Of a stretch of DNA of 64,000 nt, positions 63,709 to 64,000 are shown piece after piece; position 1 is the stretch's first letter; each line of letters opens with the position of its first letter. Made by a program: the position numbers and the translations under genes. The notes beneath the pieces were generated by a model. It was not told where the DNA came from. It saw only the letters and a program-made list of their open reading frames with translations, and searched no databases. This stretch comes from JAGFIY01 sp964499285 (GTDB lineage Bacteria; Bacteroidota; Ignavibacteria; Ignavibacteriales; Melioribacteraceae): contig CAZCLA010000003.1 of the NCBI GenBank assembly GCA_964499285.1, forward strand, positions 62,001 through 126,000. The letters are read 5' to 3'.

Positions 63709-64000
63709 CTTCTAATTATAGCTCGATTGGTTCTGTTAAGGAAATCTAAAATGTCCTGTGCCAAAGGATGATCAGGATAAGTTTCTTTGATCTTATCTTT
63801 TGCCATACTAAAATTCAAACCGGAGTTGTAGAGAATATCATAAGAATTTTTTAAGACGCTTATTTGTTCACTCGTGAATCCACGTCTTCTTAATCCAATC
63901 ACATTCAATCCTTTATATCTAAGCGGTGATTCTCCTGCCAATACATAAGGCGGAACGTCGGCAGCAACCTTAAAACCTCCGCCAATAAAAGCATGTTTGC
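63705..64000 (-). CDS. lpxA: UDP-N-acetylglucosamine acyltransferase, partial (N-terminus outside window)
   Basis: First step of lipid A synthesis. Only the C-terminal 98 or so residues are in the window. I extended the frame to base 64000: HAFIGGGFKVAADVPPYVLAGESPLRY leads into GLNVIGLRRRGFTSEQI, the LpxA C-terminal helical domain signature. The methionine within the sequence MAGESPL-like reading at 63941 is internal and not a start. It couples to the lipoyl transferase gene by a 4-base overlap. It complements lpxB and lpxK at the other end of the window. Confidence 0.93.
   Translation of the reverse strand, partial: KHAFIGGGFKVAADVPPYVLAGESPLRYKGLNVIGLRRRGFTSEQISVLKNSYDILYNSGLNFSMAKDKIKETYPDHPLAQDILDFLNRTNRAIIRR

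Noticed and set aside
63705..63941. A 78-residue stand-alone protein
   Set aside because: Its frame continues to base 64000 with LpxA-type sequence, so it is the C-terminus of a gene running off the window, and the methionine is internal.
1..64000. CRISPR arrays, rRNA, tRNA, insertion sequences or prophage genes
   Set aside because: No regularly spaced repeats, transposase, integrase or phage structural genes were found, and the short spacers hold no tRNA-like cloverleaf that I can recognise.

Overview
The window reads as a contiguous, gene-dense, AT-rich piece of a Gram-negative bacterial chromosome with no rRNA, tRNA, CRISPR array or insertion sequence that I can see. Outer-membrane genes (lpxA, lpxB, lpxK, split hldE, TamB, a beta-barrel protein), pyruvate phosphate dikinase, a K+-type membrane pyrophosphatase, signal peptides ending in AQ and several promoters of the form TTG-N19/20-TAnnTTTG all point to the Bacteroidota/Chlorobi/Ignavibacteria side of the tree. 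A non-photosynthetic Ignavibacteria-like organism is my best guess from gene content. It is an inference, not a classification. A 100-base run of N flanked by identical 55-base ends shows that this is a scaffolded draft assembly.

Layout. 1-16043 (minus) is a long, tightly packed transcription unit: a membrane-anchored GH2-like protein, smc, a MtnX-like phosphatase, an ICMT-like methyltransferase, lpxB, a DUF374 acyltransferase, lpxK, ppdK, queA, ispD, plsY and the start of gpsA. 16183-18300 (minus) holds mrp-nfu-tpiA, closed by a terminator. 18488-22411 (plus) is an iron-uptake operon: a DtxR/MntR-type regulator, a membrane-tethered DtxR-FeoA-FeoA protein, and FeoB split into a G-domain gene and a permease gene. 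22404-29997 holds ppk1, a dCMP deaminase, a YtcJ-like amidohydrolase, an orphan histidine kinase, purA and a STAS protein.

30204-39885 (plus) is the most striking region. It is an apparent single operon with an ECF-type sigma factor, an unrecognised membrane protein, three different SpoIIE/PP2C phosphatases (membrane-GAF, GAF-GAF, and PDZ-membrane-GAF), a STAS anti-sigma antagonist, an RsbW-like kinase and a YhhN protein. A second STAS gene lies divergently upstream. This looks like a many-input partner-switching stress circuit.

39931-49169 (minus) is housekeeping: secD-secF, rpsF-ssb-rpsR-rplI, and prs-rplY-pth-hppA. 49276-50321 holds a doubly anchored lipoprotein and an FmdB zinc ribbon. 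50326-64000 (minus) is an envelope cluster: lpxA, a lipoyl/octanoyl transferase, a secreted propeller, hldE kinase and adenylyltransferase as separate genes, tamB, rnr, and a large protein combining a HExxH metallopeptidase, a TolB-like propeller and an outer-membrane barrel. That last gene is interrupted only by the assembly gap.
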